Assembly: GCA_016927115.1 (NCBI GenBank)
Contig: JAFGNH010000012.1
Span: 28,403-92,402, forward strand
From: Anaerolineales bacterium
GTDB taxonomy: Bacteria; Chloroflexota; Anaerolineae; Anaerolineales; E44-bin32
Direction: 5' to 3'
DNA length: 64,000 bases
Below the pieces are notes generated by a model. That model was not told the origin of the DNA and did no database searches. It worked only from the letters and a program-made list of their open reading frames with translations. The translations under genes and the position numbers were made by a program. Shown here piece after piece: positions 37,817 to 47,108 of the stretch (positions are counted from its first letter, which is position 1; each line of letters starts with the position of its first letter).

Positions 37817-40696
37817 TCAGCACATGAACGTCTTCAGGAACTGTCCGGTGTATGATTCGGCTACCGAGCAGATCTCCTCCGGTGTGCCCTCCGCGAGGAG
37901 TTCGCCGCCGCCATCTCCACCTTCCGGCCCGAGATCGATGACCCAGTCTGCCACCTTTACGATGTCCGGGTGGTGTTCAATAATCAGAACTGTCCCCCCC
38001 TGATCCACAAGGGTCTGTAAGACCTCGATTAATTTGTGCACATCAGCAGCATGAAGGCCGACAGAAGGTTCATCCAGGATGTAGAGTGTGCTCCCGTTGG
38101 TGCGCCGGGAGAGCTCGCGCGAGAGTTTCACCCGCTGCGCTTCACCACCGGAAAGGGTGTTGGCGGGTTGGCCTATTTTCAGATATCCAAGCCCTACATC
38201 ACGCAGCGTTTCCAGTTTTCGGAGAATGGGTGGGAAGGCGGAGAACAATTCCAGGCCTTCTTCTATGGATGTGTTGAGTACATCGGCAATTGTCCTGTCT
38301 TTGAAGCGAACCTGTAAAGTCTCCCGGTTGAACCTTGCTCCATGGCATACCTCGCATGGTACATAAACATCCGGCAGGAACTGCATTTCGATACGCAGCT
38401 GCCCCTGTCCCTCACATGCTTCGCAGCGGCCGCCGCGTACATTGAAGGAAAAGCGGCCGGGCTTATACCCCCGGATTTTTGATTCCGGCAGCTCCGCATA
38501 CAATTTGCGGATGTGATCATAGAGACCGGTGTATGTGCCCGGGTTGGAGCGTGGTGTGCGTCCGATCGGACTCTGGTCGATATTGATCACCTTTTCCAGA
38601 TTCTCCATACCTTCGATGCGGTCAAATGCTCCGGGTTTTGTTCTGGCTCTATGAAGCTTCTGAGCTAGCGCACGGTAGAGTATGTCTATCATCAGAGTGG
38701 ATTTCCCTGATCCTGATACGCCTGTAATGCAGGTAAAAGTGCCCAGGGGAAATCTCACATCCAGATCTTTGAGGTTATTTTCACGGGCACCAAAAAGGGA
38801 AACATAGCCGCCGTTTCCCGGGCGTCTTTCGGTTGGAGTTTCGATGGTGAGTTTCCCTGCCAGGTAGCGGCCGGTGATGGAATCAGGATTTTTTATCACT
38901 TCATCAACCGTGCCCTGTGCCACGACCTGGCCGCCTGCTTCACCGGCACCAGGGCCCAGGTCGATCAGCCAATCAGCAGCTCGTATTGTGGCTTCATCAT
39001 GTTCGACAACCAGAACAGTGTTTCCAAGGTCGCGCATATCTTCCAGTGTCCGGATCAGACGGGCATTATCTCTCGGATGCAGACCGATTGATGGTTCATC
39101 CAGAACATACAAAACCCCCATCAGTCTTGAGCCGATTTGTGTGGCGAGCCGGATACGCTGGGCTTCTCCACCAGACAACGTTGCAGCCGAGCGGGCGAGT
39201 GTAAGGTAGTTCAAACCGACATTCACCAGGAAACCCAGGCGTGAATGGATTTCTTTCAGGATTCTCATGGCAATGATCTGGTTTCGCTCACTCAGAGGGC
39301 TGTTTTTGCCCTGCAGGTGCTCGATCCAGTCCTGTGTCCGTGATATTGGCCAGCCAGTTACCTCATCGATGTTACGATCCTTGATCGTAACCGCGAGGGC
39401 TTCCGGCCGCAGCCGTTGTCCCTGACAGCTCGGGCAGGTATGCTCACTCATATACTCCTGGATATTCGAACGGACGTACTCGGATTCAGTCTCCTGGAAG
39501 CGGCGCTCAAGGTTGCCGATAACCCCCTCGAAGGGAGTCTGGTAGCTGGCTTCACGGCCATCACGGCTGACATAATGGACCGGGATTTTTTCATCACGTG
39601 TGCCGTGCATGAGGATGGTGAAATGTTCCGGGGAGAGGGACAGGACCGGTTTGTTCAGGTCGATCCCATAGTGTTCAGCTGTGGCTTCAAGCAGCTGCCA
39701 GTAGTAACCCTGCTGGCCGCGACTCTGGCGCGACCACTCCATGGCAGCAACAGCACCATCAGCTATCGAGACGCTTCTATCAGGGATAACAAGGTCAGGG
39801 TCGATTTCCAGCCGGAAACCCAATCCCTGGCAGTCCGGACAGGCACCGTGCGGTGTGTTGAAAGAAAATGTACGGGGTTCGATTTCGGGCAGCGAGGTGC
39901 CGTGTTCCGGGCATGTGAGGGACTCTGAGAAAGGTAATTCTTCTTCAGGGTCTTTGCTGAGATTTACAATCAGCAGCTGGCGTTCTCCCCATTTTAATGC
40001 AGTCTCTATTGAATCTGTAAGGCGGGACTGAAAGGAATCGTAATCCGGATTTTCCTTGTCTTTCAGGACCAGCCGGTCGACCACTACTTCAATGGTATGG
40101 TTTTTATAGCGATCGAGCTCGATGTCCTCATCAAGCATTCGCATTTCACCATTGATCCGTACACGCAGGAAGCCGGAAGTGCGCATCTGATCCAGCGCAG
40201 CCTGGTGGGTCCCCTTTCTCCCTCGGATAAGGGGGGCCAGAACCAGGATCCGGGTCTCTTCCGGGAGTGAAGCTACAGCTTCAACGATTTCCTGGGCAGA
40301 CTGCCGCTGAACAGTACGACCGCATATCGGGCAGTGTGGTGTGCCGATACGTGCGTAAAGCAGACGCAGGTAGTCATAGACCTCGGTAACAGTTCCCACT
40401 GTGGAGCGAGGGTTATGGGATACTCCTTTTTGATCGATGGATACTGCAGGAGAGAGGCCATCAATGGAGTCTACATCCGGCTTGTCCAGCTGACCAAGGA
40501 ACTGCCGCGCATACGCAGAAAGTGATTCAACATAGCGGCGCTGCCCTTCAGCAAAGATGGTGTCAAAAGCCAGCGAAGATTTCCCTGAGCCGGATATACC
40601 GCTGATAACAACCAGTTTATCACGCGGAATCTCCACGCTGATATTTTTAAGATTATGTGCTCTCGCGCCGACTACTACAATATTTTCTTGTGTCAT
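37817..40696 (-). CDS. uvrA: UvrA, excinuclease ABC subunit A
   Basis: 959 residues, full length. UvrA recognises DNA lesions in nucleotide excision repair. Two ABC-type ATPase modules are visible. The first has Walker [10 protein letters not shown] and signature [16 protein letters not shown], and the second has Walker [10 protein letters not shown] and [15 protein letters not shown], with Walker [11 protein letters not shown] and [10 protein letters not shown]. Zinc motifs are present ([22 protein letters not shown]). Start [19 protein letters not shown] is the family standard. A perfect TATAAT -10 lies on the minus strand 40 bases upstream. uvrB and uvrC are not in the window. Confidence 0.97.
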   Translation of the reverse strand: MTQENIVVVGARAHNLKNISVEIPRDKLVVISGISGSGKSSLAFDTIFAEGQRRYVESLSAYARQFLGQLDKPDVDSIDGLSPAVSIDQKGVSHNPRSTVGTVTEVYDYLRLLYARIGTPHCPICGRTVQRQSAQEIVEAVASLPEETRILVLAPLIRGRKGTHQAALDQMRTSGFLRVRINGEMRMLDEDIELDRYKNHTIEVVVDRLVLKDKENPDYDSFQSRLTDSIETALKWGERQLLIVNLSKDPEEELPFSESLTCPEHGTSLPEIEPRTFSFNTPHGACPDCQGLGFRLEIDPDLVIPDRSVSIADGAVAAMEWSRQSRGQQGYYWQLLEATAEHYGIDLNKPVLSLSPEHFTILMHGTRDEKIPVHYVSRDGREASYQTPFEGVIGNLERRFQETESEYVRSNIQEYMSEHTCPSCQGQRLRPEALAVTIKDRNIDEVTGWPISRTQDWIEHLQGKNSPLSERNQIIAMRILKEIHSRLGFLVNVGLNYLTLARSAATLSGGEAQRIRLATQIGSRLMGVLYVLDEPSIGLHPRDNARLIRTLEDMRDLGNTVLVVEHDEATIRAADWLIDLGPGAGEAGGQVVAQGTVDEVIKNPDSITGRYLAGKLTIETPTERRPGNGGYVSLFGARENNLKDLDVRFPLGTFTCITGVSGSGKSTLMIDILYRALAQKLHRARTKPGAFDRIEGMENLEKVINIDQSPIGRTPRSNPGTYTGLYDHIRKLYAELPESKIRGYKPGRFSFNVRGGRCEACEGQGQLRIEMQFLPDVYVPCEVCHGARFNRETLQVRFKDRTIADVLNTSIEEGLELFSAFPPILRKLETLRDVGLGYLKIGQPANTLSGGEAQRVKLSRELSRRTNGSTLYILDEPSVGLHAADVHKLIEVLQTLVDQGGTVLIIEHHPDIVKVADWVIDLGPEGGDGGGELLAEGTPEEICSVAESYTGQFLKTFMC

Positions 40697-41175
40697 AGAC
40701 CCTGCCTGTGAAGAATCCGGGAAGCAAACAAGTATTATATCAAAAAGACCGTGGCGACTGGCAGCCTGTGTGTTTCTGTGTGACAGAATCGCAGTGGTCT
40801 TTCTACTTTATCCGATCTTCGGACTGGCTGGTGAGCTGTTCTCCAGATTGTTTTTATGGTTTTTAAATCGGTGATACATCCTGCTGTAAAATCGTCAGAA
40901 CCCGGTAGCGTAATTTTTTCTGGATTAAGTCGCTTTTCTTCCGGCAGATCGCCGATACAGTGGAAAGGACCGGGTATTTCTGTGCTGGTAAGGCTGGCTG
41001 GAAGTTTTTACGCCCTTCTGTGAAAAAATCGGGGTTTTACCATGGCGAGTGTTTTGGTATTGGGGAAGTACAAAATGTGGAAAAGGAGAAATGAATTCCG
41101 GCAGTGCTTTCGGAATTGGTTTTAAGGGAGGAATTGAAGGTTCCTTGATAGACTCCCGGATTCAATCGGCAGAGT
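40697..41175. promoter_or_regulatory. uvrA upstream region with a -10 element and an inverted repeat
   Basis: On the minus strand, TATAAT (complement of 40734-40739) is a likely uvrA -10; no good -35 is seen. Inverted repeat TTCTGT gtg ACAGAA spans 40774-40788, about 35 bases beyond that -10. It resembles the AATTCTGT C ACAGAATT palindrome upstream of the sigma fusion at 59263-59279. The rest of the 479 bases (to the zinc-ribbon gene at 41176) holds no ORF with support. Confidence 0.4.
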
Positions 41176-41850
41176 CTACTCCTGTTCGCCGGGGGAGAGA
41201 TCGATATCTTTACTGCACCAGGGGCAGCGGGTATCCCCGGCTTTGATCACAGCGTCGCAGTGCGGACAGTGAACGCGTTCCTCAGGCGGGAGAATCCCCC
41301 CCTCCATTTCCGCTGCCAGCTGGACAAGTTCCGATGCGGACATTATCGAGGATTTTGAGCCGCGCATGATCGGTGTTCCGCCCAGACGGATGCCTGTGCT
41401 GTCTTCTTCAATGAGATAACCTCGGTCTCGCATCGATTGGGCAAGCGCATCCGCTTTACTGATTTGATCATCTATTGGCAGAGGCAGCGGTGACGGCGAT
41501 TTTGCTGCTTCAGGATTCTGTGGCATCTTCTCCGGCAGGGAATCGCCTGCTGAGCTCAAACCGGACTCTGGACGAGGTTCAATTTCCGAGTTTTTCTCTG
41601 AAGCTGGTTGTACGGTTTTTTGCTCTGAGGTTGTTTTCAGGATGTTGCGTGCTTCCTCGGGGAGCTCCTCAAGCAGGGTGCTCCAGTGCTCTTCTCTATC
41701 TCCCGTGCTGTGCGAGAGGATGCGCTGCATGCGCTGCAGCGGGGAGGATGTATCGCTGGGATTACGGCGCTGATCGGATTCCCCTGCTGCGCCTGCAACC
41801 TCACGATTGCTTTTTATGGAGGGAGTGCGTTTTACAGATTCATCTTCCAT
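41176..41850 (-). CDS. zinc-ribbon protein of unknown function
   Basis: 224 residues. A largely disordered, Glu/Pro/Ser-rich N-terminal region (about 1-130) precedes a compact part (about 130-190) with DALAQSMRDRGYLIEEDSTGIRLGG. A C-terminal zinc ribbon follows, CPHCDAVIKAGDTRCPWCSKD (CxxC-x10-CxxC). No membrane segment. It lies 193 bases downstream of another zinc-binding protein gene on the same strand. The ribbon is clear; the function is not. Confidence 0.7.
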   Translation of the reverse strand: MEDESVKRTPSIKSNREVAGAAGESDQRRNPSDTSSPLQRMQRILSHSTGDREEHWSTLLEELPEEARNILKTTSEQKTVQPASEKNSEIEPRPESGLSSAGDSLPEKMPQNPEAAKSPSPLPLPIDDQISKADALAQSMRDRGYLIEEDSTGIRLGGTPIMRGSKSSIMSASELVQLAAEMEGGILPPEERVHCPHCDAVIKAGDTRCPWCSKDIDLSPGEQE

Positions 41851-42043
41851 CAGTCTGGCACCTTTTCAGGTTATATCTCCGGCAGGAAAAAAACGGTGGT
41901 TCCCGATCTGCGATACTTTCAATTTCCGCACACTTTCTGTTATGTTGTTGATTGGACATGCGGTTTATGCATGAGCTTTTGAGTTGTTGTTTGTTCCAGT
42001 TTTATTTTTCGATCATACCATCTTTGGGGTATGGCTGTCAGTA

Positions 42044-43591
42044 TTATGGCTGGTTTTCAGCATTCTCCGGTGCAGAGTCTGCAGCGTTGTCCTGAATGGG
42101 GGGTGTCCGGTGTTCATTTTGTGCAGTATGTACAGGGTTTTCGGGTGGTGGGGGTGGCAGTATAGGGCCCTGATCCTCCACCTGATGGACAGTTTTGACT
42201 GTGGAAGAGCGGTTTGCCAGGTGGAACAGTTCGGCATAACCACGATTCCGCCAGTCGAAGACCGTCAGATCCTGGGGTGGTGATGAGGCAAGGAACAATG
42301 TGGAAAGTACGTAAAAAGCGTCGGCCGGCGGAGAGAATCGGTTGCTCCGCTCTAACAGGATTAGCAGGGGAATGCCGAATCCAATGGATGCAGTAATTAT
42401 TATCAGGAAGCTGCCAAGAAATAGATTGCCGATTTTTGCAGGAATACCTGAAATCAGCAGGAGCAGTATCAAAAGAAGGCTGCTTCCGGCAGAATACAGA
42501 AAGCCTCTTGAGCGCTGGGTTTTCTCTGCATCACTCTGTGCTGTGGCACGTTTTCGACATTGTGAGCAAAGAGGGATTCGGATGGGTGTGGGCACCCGCT
42601 GGGAACTGTCTTTTGCGTCGGGCAGGAAGGCGGTCAGAGAAAGGGATGAGCTGGCAGGGGAGGCCAGACAGTGAGAACATACCTTATAAGGGAATTTGAT
42701 CTGAGAACCGGATAGAACCACCCGGTAGCGAATTCCAGGTTCCGGTTCGTGGGAATGCAGTTTTTCAATGTTTCTTATTTCTTCTGCTGGTGCTTCCGGC
42801 TTTTCCGGGATCTGAATGGGCTTATCCTGCTGTGCCCCTTCCTGTGAAACCCTCATGCTGTGGGGAATGAAAACAGGAGCACGTTCAAGATCGGATTTTG
42901 CCTTCTCCGGCCGCAAAGCCGATACCGGTTTCTCTGAGAAAGCCTGCGCAGGTTTCGGAGGGACAGGGGCCGAGGTTTTGACTGCCCCGGTTTCTCTCGG
43001 TTCAGGGGTTCTGCCTTCATTTGAGAGCAGGAGATCAGGTGTTGGTAATGGTTCTTCCTTCCATAATGCAGAAAAACCGAGACCTGAGCCGGCTTTCCCG
43101 GCGTCCGGTTCTTTTGTTCTTTTCGGGCTGCTCTGACCCGCAGCTGGAGGTTGTTCTTCCTTCCTGAACGGCTCAGCCGGAGATTCGGCTGCCGGTTGTA
43201 CGATTTCTCTTAAAGGAGGTGCAGCTTCCGCTTGTTCCTCCGAGATCTGTCGGGCGCGCGCCGGCTCGTATGTCAATATCTCTTTTTCTTCGGTTTTTTC
43301 AACGGCTGGCGTAGGGCGTTCCAATTCGGCTATCTGCTGAACGGCAGCAAGGATAATCCATTGTTTGAGTGCTATTTCGCGTGTTTCGGAATAATCCGGG
43401 TGGATTTTTCCATAAAGAACATGTTCCCCATCTTCTGCGAGGATAAAGGCTGAATGGCAGTTTGAACATTCGATGTAGTCCGGAAAATTTGCTACATGGA
43501 TGACCTGAAGAGAGGGATGTCCACAGATGGCACAGAGGTTCCCTGTTGAAATGTTTTCGGATAGAGTTTCGATTGGTTTATAGGTCATCAT
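42044..43591 (-). CDS. zinc-binding membrane protein with a long disordered linker
   Basis: About 515 residues. The N-terminus has a CxxC-x20-CxxC zinc motif (CAICGHPSL..CSNCHSAF). A long Pro/Glu/Lys-rich, probably disordered region (about 90-290) follows. A second zinc-type knuckle (VCSHCL..LCSQCRKRA) precedes two adjacent membrane segments (about 380-430), and the C-terminus is Pro-rich. ATG 43591 gives the most natural start; the extra 20 residues in the ORF track lack an RBS. It is divergent from the 43818 cluster. The function is unknown. Confidence 0.65.
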   Translation of the reverse strand: MMTYKPIETLSENISTGNLCAICGHPSLQVIHVANFPDYIECSNCHSAFILAEDGEHVLYGKIHPDYSETREIALKQWIILAAVQQIAELERPTPAVEKTEEKEILTYEPARARQISEEQAEAAPPLREIVQPAAESPAEPFRKEEQPPAAGQSSPKRTKEPDAGKAGSGLGFSALWKEEPLPTPDLLLSNEGRTPEPRETGAVKTSAPVPPKPAQAFSEKPVSALRPEKAKSDLERAPVFIPHSMRVSQEGAQQDKPIQIPEKPEAPAEEIRNIEKLHSHEPEPGIRYRVVLSGSQIKFPYKVCSHCLASPASSSLSLTAFLPDAKDSSQRVPTPIRIPLCSQCRKRATAQSDAEKTQRSRGFLYSAGSSLLLILLLLISGIPAKIGNLFLGSFLIIITASIGFGIPLLILLERSNRFSPPADAFYVLSTLFLASSPPQDLTVFDWRNRGYAELFHLANRSSTVKTVHQVEDQGPILPPPPPENPVHTAQNEHRTPPIQDNAADSAPENAENQP

Positions 43592-43662
43592 ATTATCTCG
43601 GGTGTTGTGTGTGTCTAAGCATAATCTAGCACAAGCGGCCATGCTTGGCAAAGAGGTGCTTT

Positions 43663-43761
43663 GGTACTGTAGTACCGCGGACTGCTTATGATAGTACTAA
43701 TATTATGATTATACAGATAAAGATAATCCGTAATTATTCTTCCCTTAACCTCGATTTAACC
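43663..43761. promoter_or_regulatory. palindrome and direct repeats in the divergent regulatory region
   Basis: The 226 bases between the divergent genes at 43591 and 43818 contain a perfect 14-base palindrome GGTACTGTAGTACC (43663-43676), a TAGTACTA palindrome near 43693 and a direct repeat TTAACC N5 TTAACC (43745-43750 and 43756-43761, 11-base period). The direct repeat is of the form bound by OmpR-type regulators. The downstream cluster ends with such a regulator, so autoregulation is a natural inference. Confidence 0.45.
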
Positions 43762-43817
43762 TTGGCCCTGCCGCATCCGATTACACTTTCAACATCTTTA
43801 TAAAAAGGAGCAAACCC

Positions 43818-44312
43818 ATGGGAAGAAAAGCTGCTGCATTAATTACAGCTGCATTGACCATTTTTGTGCTCGGCGCCGGAGTGTTGGTGGCAATAAGGTT
43901 TACTGATCCTATCAAGGTCCAGGCGGCCGATGCGGCTGCGGCTGAACAAAGTATACTGGAATCTCAACTGGAGACACTGTTGTCGAGAGAGATGCAGTAT
44001 CAGGCTTCGATGGATACAGCCAATCAGAGGATAGCAGAGGCCAACTCAAGAATCGCCGCGCTTCAGCAAGAAAAGAAAACGCTGGAGGAACAGAATGGCC
44101 TTCTGTTGGAGCGAGAAGATGCTTTCAGTCTGGCGATTGCAGAGGCCAATGCCCTGCTGGCTGAACTGGCGGCAATCCCCGAGGTTATTATTGTTCCTTC
44201 TTCGCCCAGTTCCTCTTCCGGATCGGATGCCTCCTCTACTTCTGACCACGATCGTGAGGATGAAAATCATGAAGAAGATCACGACGATGACGGGGAACAC
44301 GACGATGACTGA
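43818..44312 (+). CDS. small exported coiled-coil protein with an acidic His-rich tail
   Basis: 164 residues. A basic n-region and a hydrophobic segment (about 5-27) anchor or export it. A coiled coil (about 40-118; LETLLSREMQ, IAALQQEKKTLEEQN) leads to a Ser-rich spacer. The last 22 residues are almost only Asp/Glu/His (DHDREDENHEEDHDDDGEHDDD), suited to binding metal cations. RBS AAGGAG is clear. It is first in a six-gene rightward cluster; the next start overlaps its stop by eight bases. No family is recognised; metal binding is inference. Confidence 0.75.
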   Translation: MGRKAAALITAALTIFVLGAGVLVAIRFTDPIKVQAADAAAAEQSILESQLETLLSREMQYQASMDTANQRIAEANSRIAALQQEKKTLEEQNGLLLEREDAFSLAIAEANALLAELAAIPEVIIVPSSPSSSSGSDASSTSDHDREDENHEEDHDDDGEHDDD

Positions 44313-44667
44313 GAATGGAAAATCATCCCTGAAACCAATGCTGGCTGTTGTTACACTCGGAACCACGCTTGGCGGGTGGGGGCTGCTCGCGAAGAACCAA
44401 ATGGATAAGGCTGCCGTTTCGATGGAATCCCTGCCGACTACTTCTGTTTCTGAAACCCAGCTCCTTACGGAAAATCTGCCCCCGATTCCCACAGTAGCAG
44501 CACTGATTGAGTATGCTGCTGCTGATCAAAGCGAAATCAGCCTGGATATGGAACCAGTCCCGGTGGTGGTTGATCCGGGTCCGCGCCAGCAAGTATTTCA
44601 GCAGGCACCTGCAAGTTCATCTCCGCAGCCAAGGCAGCCGGTGACATCGTCCGGCTCTTCGAATTGA
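44305..44667 (+). CDS. small exported protein of unknown function
   Basis: 120 residues. ATG 44305 overlaps the previous stop by eight bases; GGGGAA precedes it. A hydrophobic segment (about 12-30, MLAVVTLGTTLGGWGLL) is an uncleaved anchor or signal. The remainder is low complexity, Pro/Gln/Ser-rich and lacks Cys or His. The longer ORF in the track (44095) runs through the upstream gene in another frame and is not real. It carries no flavinylation motif (DGxSGAT type), so it is not an obvious ApbE substrate. The function is unknown. Confidence 0.6.
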   Translation: MTENGKSSLKPMLAVVTLGTTLGGWGLLAKNQMDKAAVSMESLPTTSVSETQLLTENLPPIPTVAALIEYAAADQSEISLDMEPVPVVVDPGPRQQVFQQAPASSSPQPRQPVTSSGSSN

Positions 44668-44678
44668 ACTGCTGATCG

Positions 44679-45734
44679 ATGGAGCACATGCTGGCTGATC
44701 CGGGTTTAAAAGATCCATCTTTTCACCACATATCGTTCCGTGCGATGGGTTGTCGTATGGACGCATGGGTGGTTACTGGGGAAGACAGGATAGCATCCGA
44801 GCGGTTAAATCTGGTCAGGTTTTGGATGGATCTGGTTGATAAGACACTCTCCCGATTCAACCCGGAAAGCGAACTGAGCAGGCTAAACGAATACACGGTT
44901 ATACCTCCAGTTGTAAGCCGGCTCCTCTGGGATGCTCTGGATTGGGCATTGACAGCAGCGGAGATAACGGATCGATTGTACGATCCGACTGTCCTGAATG
45001 CTCTGCTCGATGCAGGGTATGATCGCGATTTTTCCGAACTGCAGCAGGAACAATCCGGTCTGCCGGTACTATCGATGCTTCCTGATCCATTCATGCTCCA
45101 CAATGAACCAGGGCGAGGCAGTGAAGTGGGAGGGTGGCGCCTGGTTGAACGCGATCCGGTCGACCGGACCGTTGCGCTGCCTTCAATCCTGAAACTCGAT
45201 CTGGGCGGCACAGCCAAAGGTTGGGCGGCGGATCGCGCATTACAGATGCTCGCACCGCTGGGCCCATCACTGGTCAATGCCGGCGGCGATGTGGCTGTGA
45301 GTGGATCCTACCCCGACGATACGGGGTGGAAAATAGGAATCCGGGTGCCGTATGGTTATCCGGGAAGCGATCACATGAAGGGCCCGCTGGCGGTGCTGCA
45401 AACAGGAACCTGTGGCATAGCGACCTCTGGTATAGATTACCGCTGGTGGAATCACAAGGGCAGCCGAAACCACCACTTGATTGATCCTTCAACACAGCAG
45501 CCGGCGGTCACAGACCTGTTGTCGGCCTCTGTTATTGCTCCGGATGTTGCCCGGGCAGATCTGTTTGCCTCGGTTGTGATGATTCTTGGTATGGAGCAGG
45601 GGGCTGCCTTCCTGGAGGCACATACTGATTTCGAAGGGCTGCTGGTAGGCATGGACGGAACCTGCTGGCAATCCTCCGGGCTGCATTCCATATTGTATGA
45701 GCCTGTCCGGGAACTGGCAAAGGAGAAGGTATGA
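44679..45734 (+). CDS. apbE: ApbE-family FAD:protein FMN transferase
   Basis: 351 residues. ApbE attaches FMN covalently to Thr/Ser of target proteins outside the membrane, using FAD. Seen here are FRAMGCRMDAWV at the start, FNPESELSRLN, the FAD-site text DLGGTAKGWAADRAL, VNAGGDVAVSG and TSGIDYRWW..HLIDPSTQQPA. There is no lipobox, so it could be cytoplasmic or unusually exported. Start ATG 44679, or 44688, which is nearer to GGAG. It overlaps the next gene (GTATGA). No protein with an FMN attachment motif is found in this window. Confidence 0.9.
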   Translation: MEHMLADPGLKDPSFHHISFRAMGCRMDAWVVTGEDRIASERLNLVRFWMDLVDKTLSRFNPESELSRLNEYTVIPPVVSRLLWDALDWALTAAEITDRLYDPTVLNALLDAGYDRDFSELQQEQSGLPVLSMLPDPFMLHNEPGRGSEVGGWRLVERDPVDRTVALPSILKLDLGGTAKGWAADRALQMLAPLGPSLVNAGGDVAVSGSYPDDTGWKIGIRVPYGYPGSDHMKGPLAVLQTGTCGIATSGIDYRWWNHKGSRNHHLIDPSTQQPAVTDLLSASVIAPDVARADLFASVVMILGMEQGAAFLEAHTDFEGLLVGMDGTCWQSSGLHSILYEPVRELAKEKV

Positions 45735-46441
45735 AACGAATGGAATGGGATACGGCTGTCTGGACCGCTCTTGGAGGTCTTATAGGCACTACCGCAGCGA
45801 TTTTCCTCCTGCCGGTTTGGATCCCGGGATTGACGGCTTCGATTCTGGATGAGACTGTTTACTGGCTGCTTGCCAGGGTGGGCGGGTTCATATCGTACGG
45901 CCTGCTGTGGCTTTCAGTGGTTTTCGGCCTGCTGCTTTCAAGCCGTACAGCCCAAATATGGCCGGGTATGCGCAGGGCTAATGTTTTCCATCAGGATATC
46001 AGCTTGCTGGCTTTGATATATATCTTCTCACATGCATTGATCCTGATGGGTGACCGGTATATTGGTTTTTCCGTGTTTTCGCTGCTTATTCCTTTTGGTT
46101 CACCTTATAAGCCTGTGGCTGTAGGCCTTGGGCAGGCAGGTGCCTGGCTTACGGTACTGATTACATTGAGCCATGTTCTCCGAAAGCGAATAGGAACCCG
46201 GATATGGCGCAGTATACATTATCTGACTTTTCCCGTTTACCTTCTTGTGCTTATACATGCATTGCTGGCAGGAACTGACAGCCAGACCCCCTGGGCACTC
46301 GGGATTTACATCAGCACAGCGGTAATAACGTATACTTTAACCGTGTATCGTGTGCTTGTAAAAGTGAAGGCTAAAACTGGAAAGCAATATGGATCAAACC
46401 GGAAAGCCCAAACGGGGCAAACTTCTGCTGGTAGAGGATGA
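45731..46441 (+). CDS. ferric-reductase-like heme b membrane protein
   Basis: 236 residues with about six membrane segments. Paired His in the central helices, His87/His101 (FHQDIS..FSHALIL) and His163/His176 (IHYLTFPVYLLVLIHALL), have the 13-14 residue spacing of bis-heme ferric-reductase-like domains. No FAD/NAD domain is fused. It resembles the transmembrane half of MsrQ/YedZ and ferric reductases, which carry electrons across the membrane. ApbE upstream suggests the partner is a flavoprotein. The start overlaps the apbE stop; the end overlaps the regulator start by 53 bases. Confidence 0.85.
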   Translation: MKRMEWDTAVWTALGGLIGTTAAIFLLPVWIPGLTASILDETVYWLLARVGGFISYGLLWLSVVFGLLLSSRTAQIWPGMRRANVFHQDISLLALIYIFSHALILMGDRYIGFSVFSLLIPFGSPYKPVAVGLGQAGAWLTVLITLSHVLRKRIGTRIWRSIHYLTFPVYLLVLIHALLAGTDSQTPWALGIYISTAVITYTLTVYRVLVKVKAKTGKQYGSNRKAQTGQTSAGRG

Positions 46442-47108
46442 TGAGAGAATTGCTGAACCCCTTATCTTCGGCCTTGAAGCAGCAGGTTATCAGGTCCTGC
46501 ATTCTGGAGATGGTAAGGAAGGGCTCTCCCTGGCACTGTCCGCTGAGCCTTCACTTATCCTGCTGGATGTCATGCTTCCGGGGATGGATGGATTCGAGAT
46601 CTGCAGAAACCTGCGAAGTGTTTCATCCGTTCCGATTATCATTTTAACGGCAAAAGGGCAGGAAATGGAAAAGGTGATGGGGCTTGAACTTGGAGCGGAT
46701 GATTACATTGTCAAACCGTTCAGCTTTCGTGAGCTGCTTGCGCGAGTCACTGCTGTCTTGCGCAGACGCGAACTCGACCTGGGGACCAGAAGCACCTCTT
46801 CCCGACTTCGTGCCGGAGTAATAACAATTGACCAGGCTTCCCGGCGGGTTTTTCGGGATGAACAGGAAATCGATGTTACCCAGCGTGAGTTTGAGCTTCT
46901 CCATGTTTTAATGGCAAATGCAGAAAATGCGCTTTCGCGACAGAATTTGCTTGATGCGGTGTGGGGAGAAGAATGGATCGGCGACAGCCGCACGCTGGAT
47001 GTCCACATACGATGGCTGCGGGAAAAAGTAGAAGAGGATCCTTCCACTCCGCAGTATATAGAAACAGTGCGAGGATATGGCTATCGGTTTGCAAAATCAC
47101 TCCAGTAA
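46389..47108 (+). CDS. OmpR/PhoB-family response regulator of the heme/ApbE cluster
   Basis: 239 residues. The receiver domain has the acidic pair LVEDDE, phospho-acceptor Asp60 (LILLDVMLPGMDG), ILTAKG and IVKPF. The winged-helix domain (about 140-235) ends in ETVRGYGYRFAKS. The start is inside the 3' end of the membrane-protein gene, so translation is coupled. The kinase gene overlaps its end. The TTAACC direct repeat at 43745 is a candidate site for this protein. Confidence 0.93.
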   Translation: MDQTGKPKRGKLLLVEDDERIAEPLIFGLEAAGYQVLHSGDGKEGLSLALSAEPSLILLDVMLPGMDGFEICRNLRSVSSVPIIILTAKGQEMEKVMGLELGADDYIVKPFSFRELLARVTAVLRRRELDLGTRSTSSRLRAGVITIDQASRRVFRDEQEIDVTQREFELLHVLMANAENALSRQNLLDAVWGEEWIGDSRTLDVHIRWLREKVEEDPSTPQYIETVRGYGYRFAKSLQ

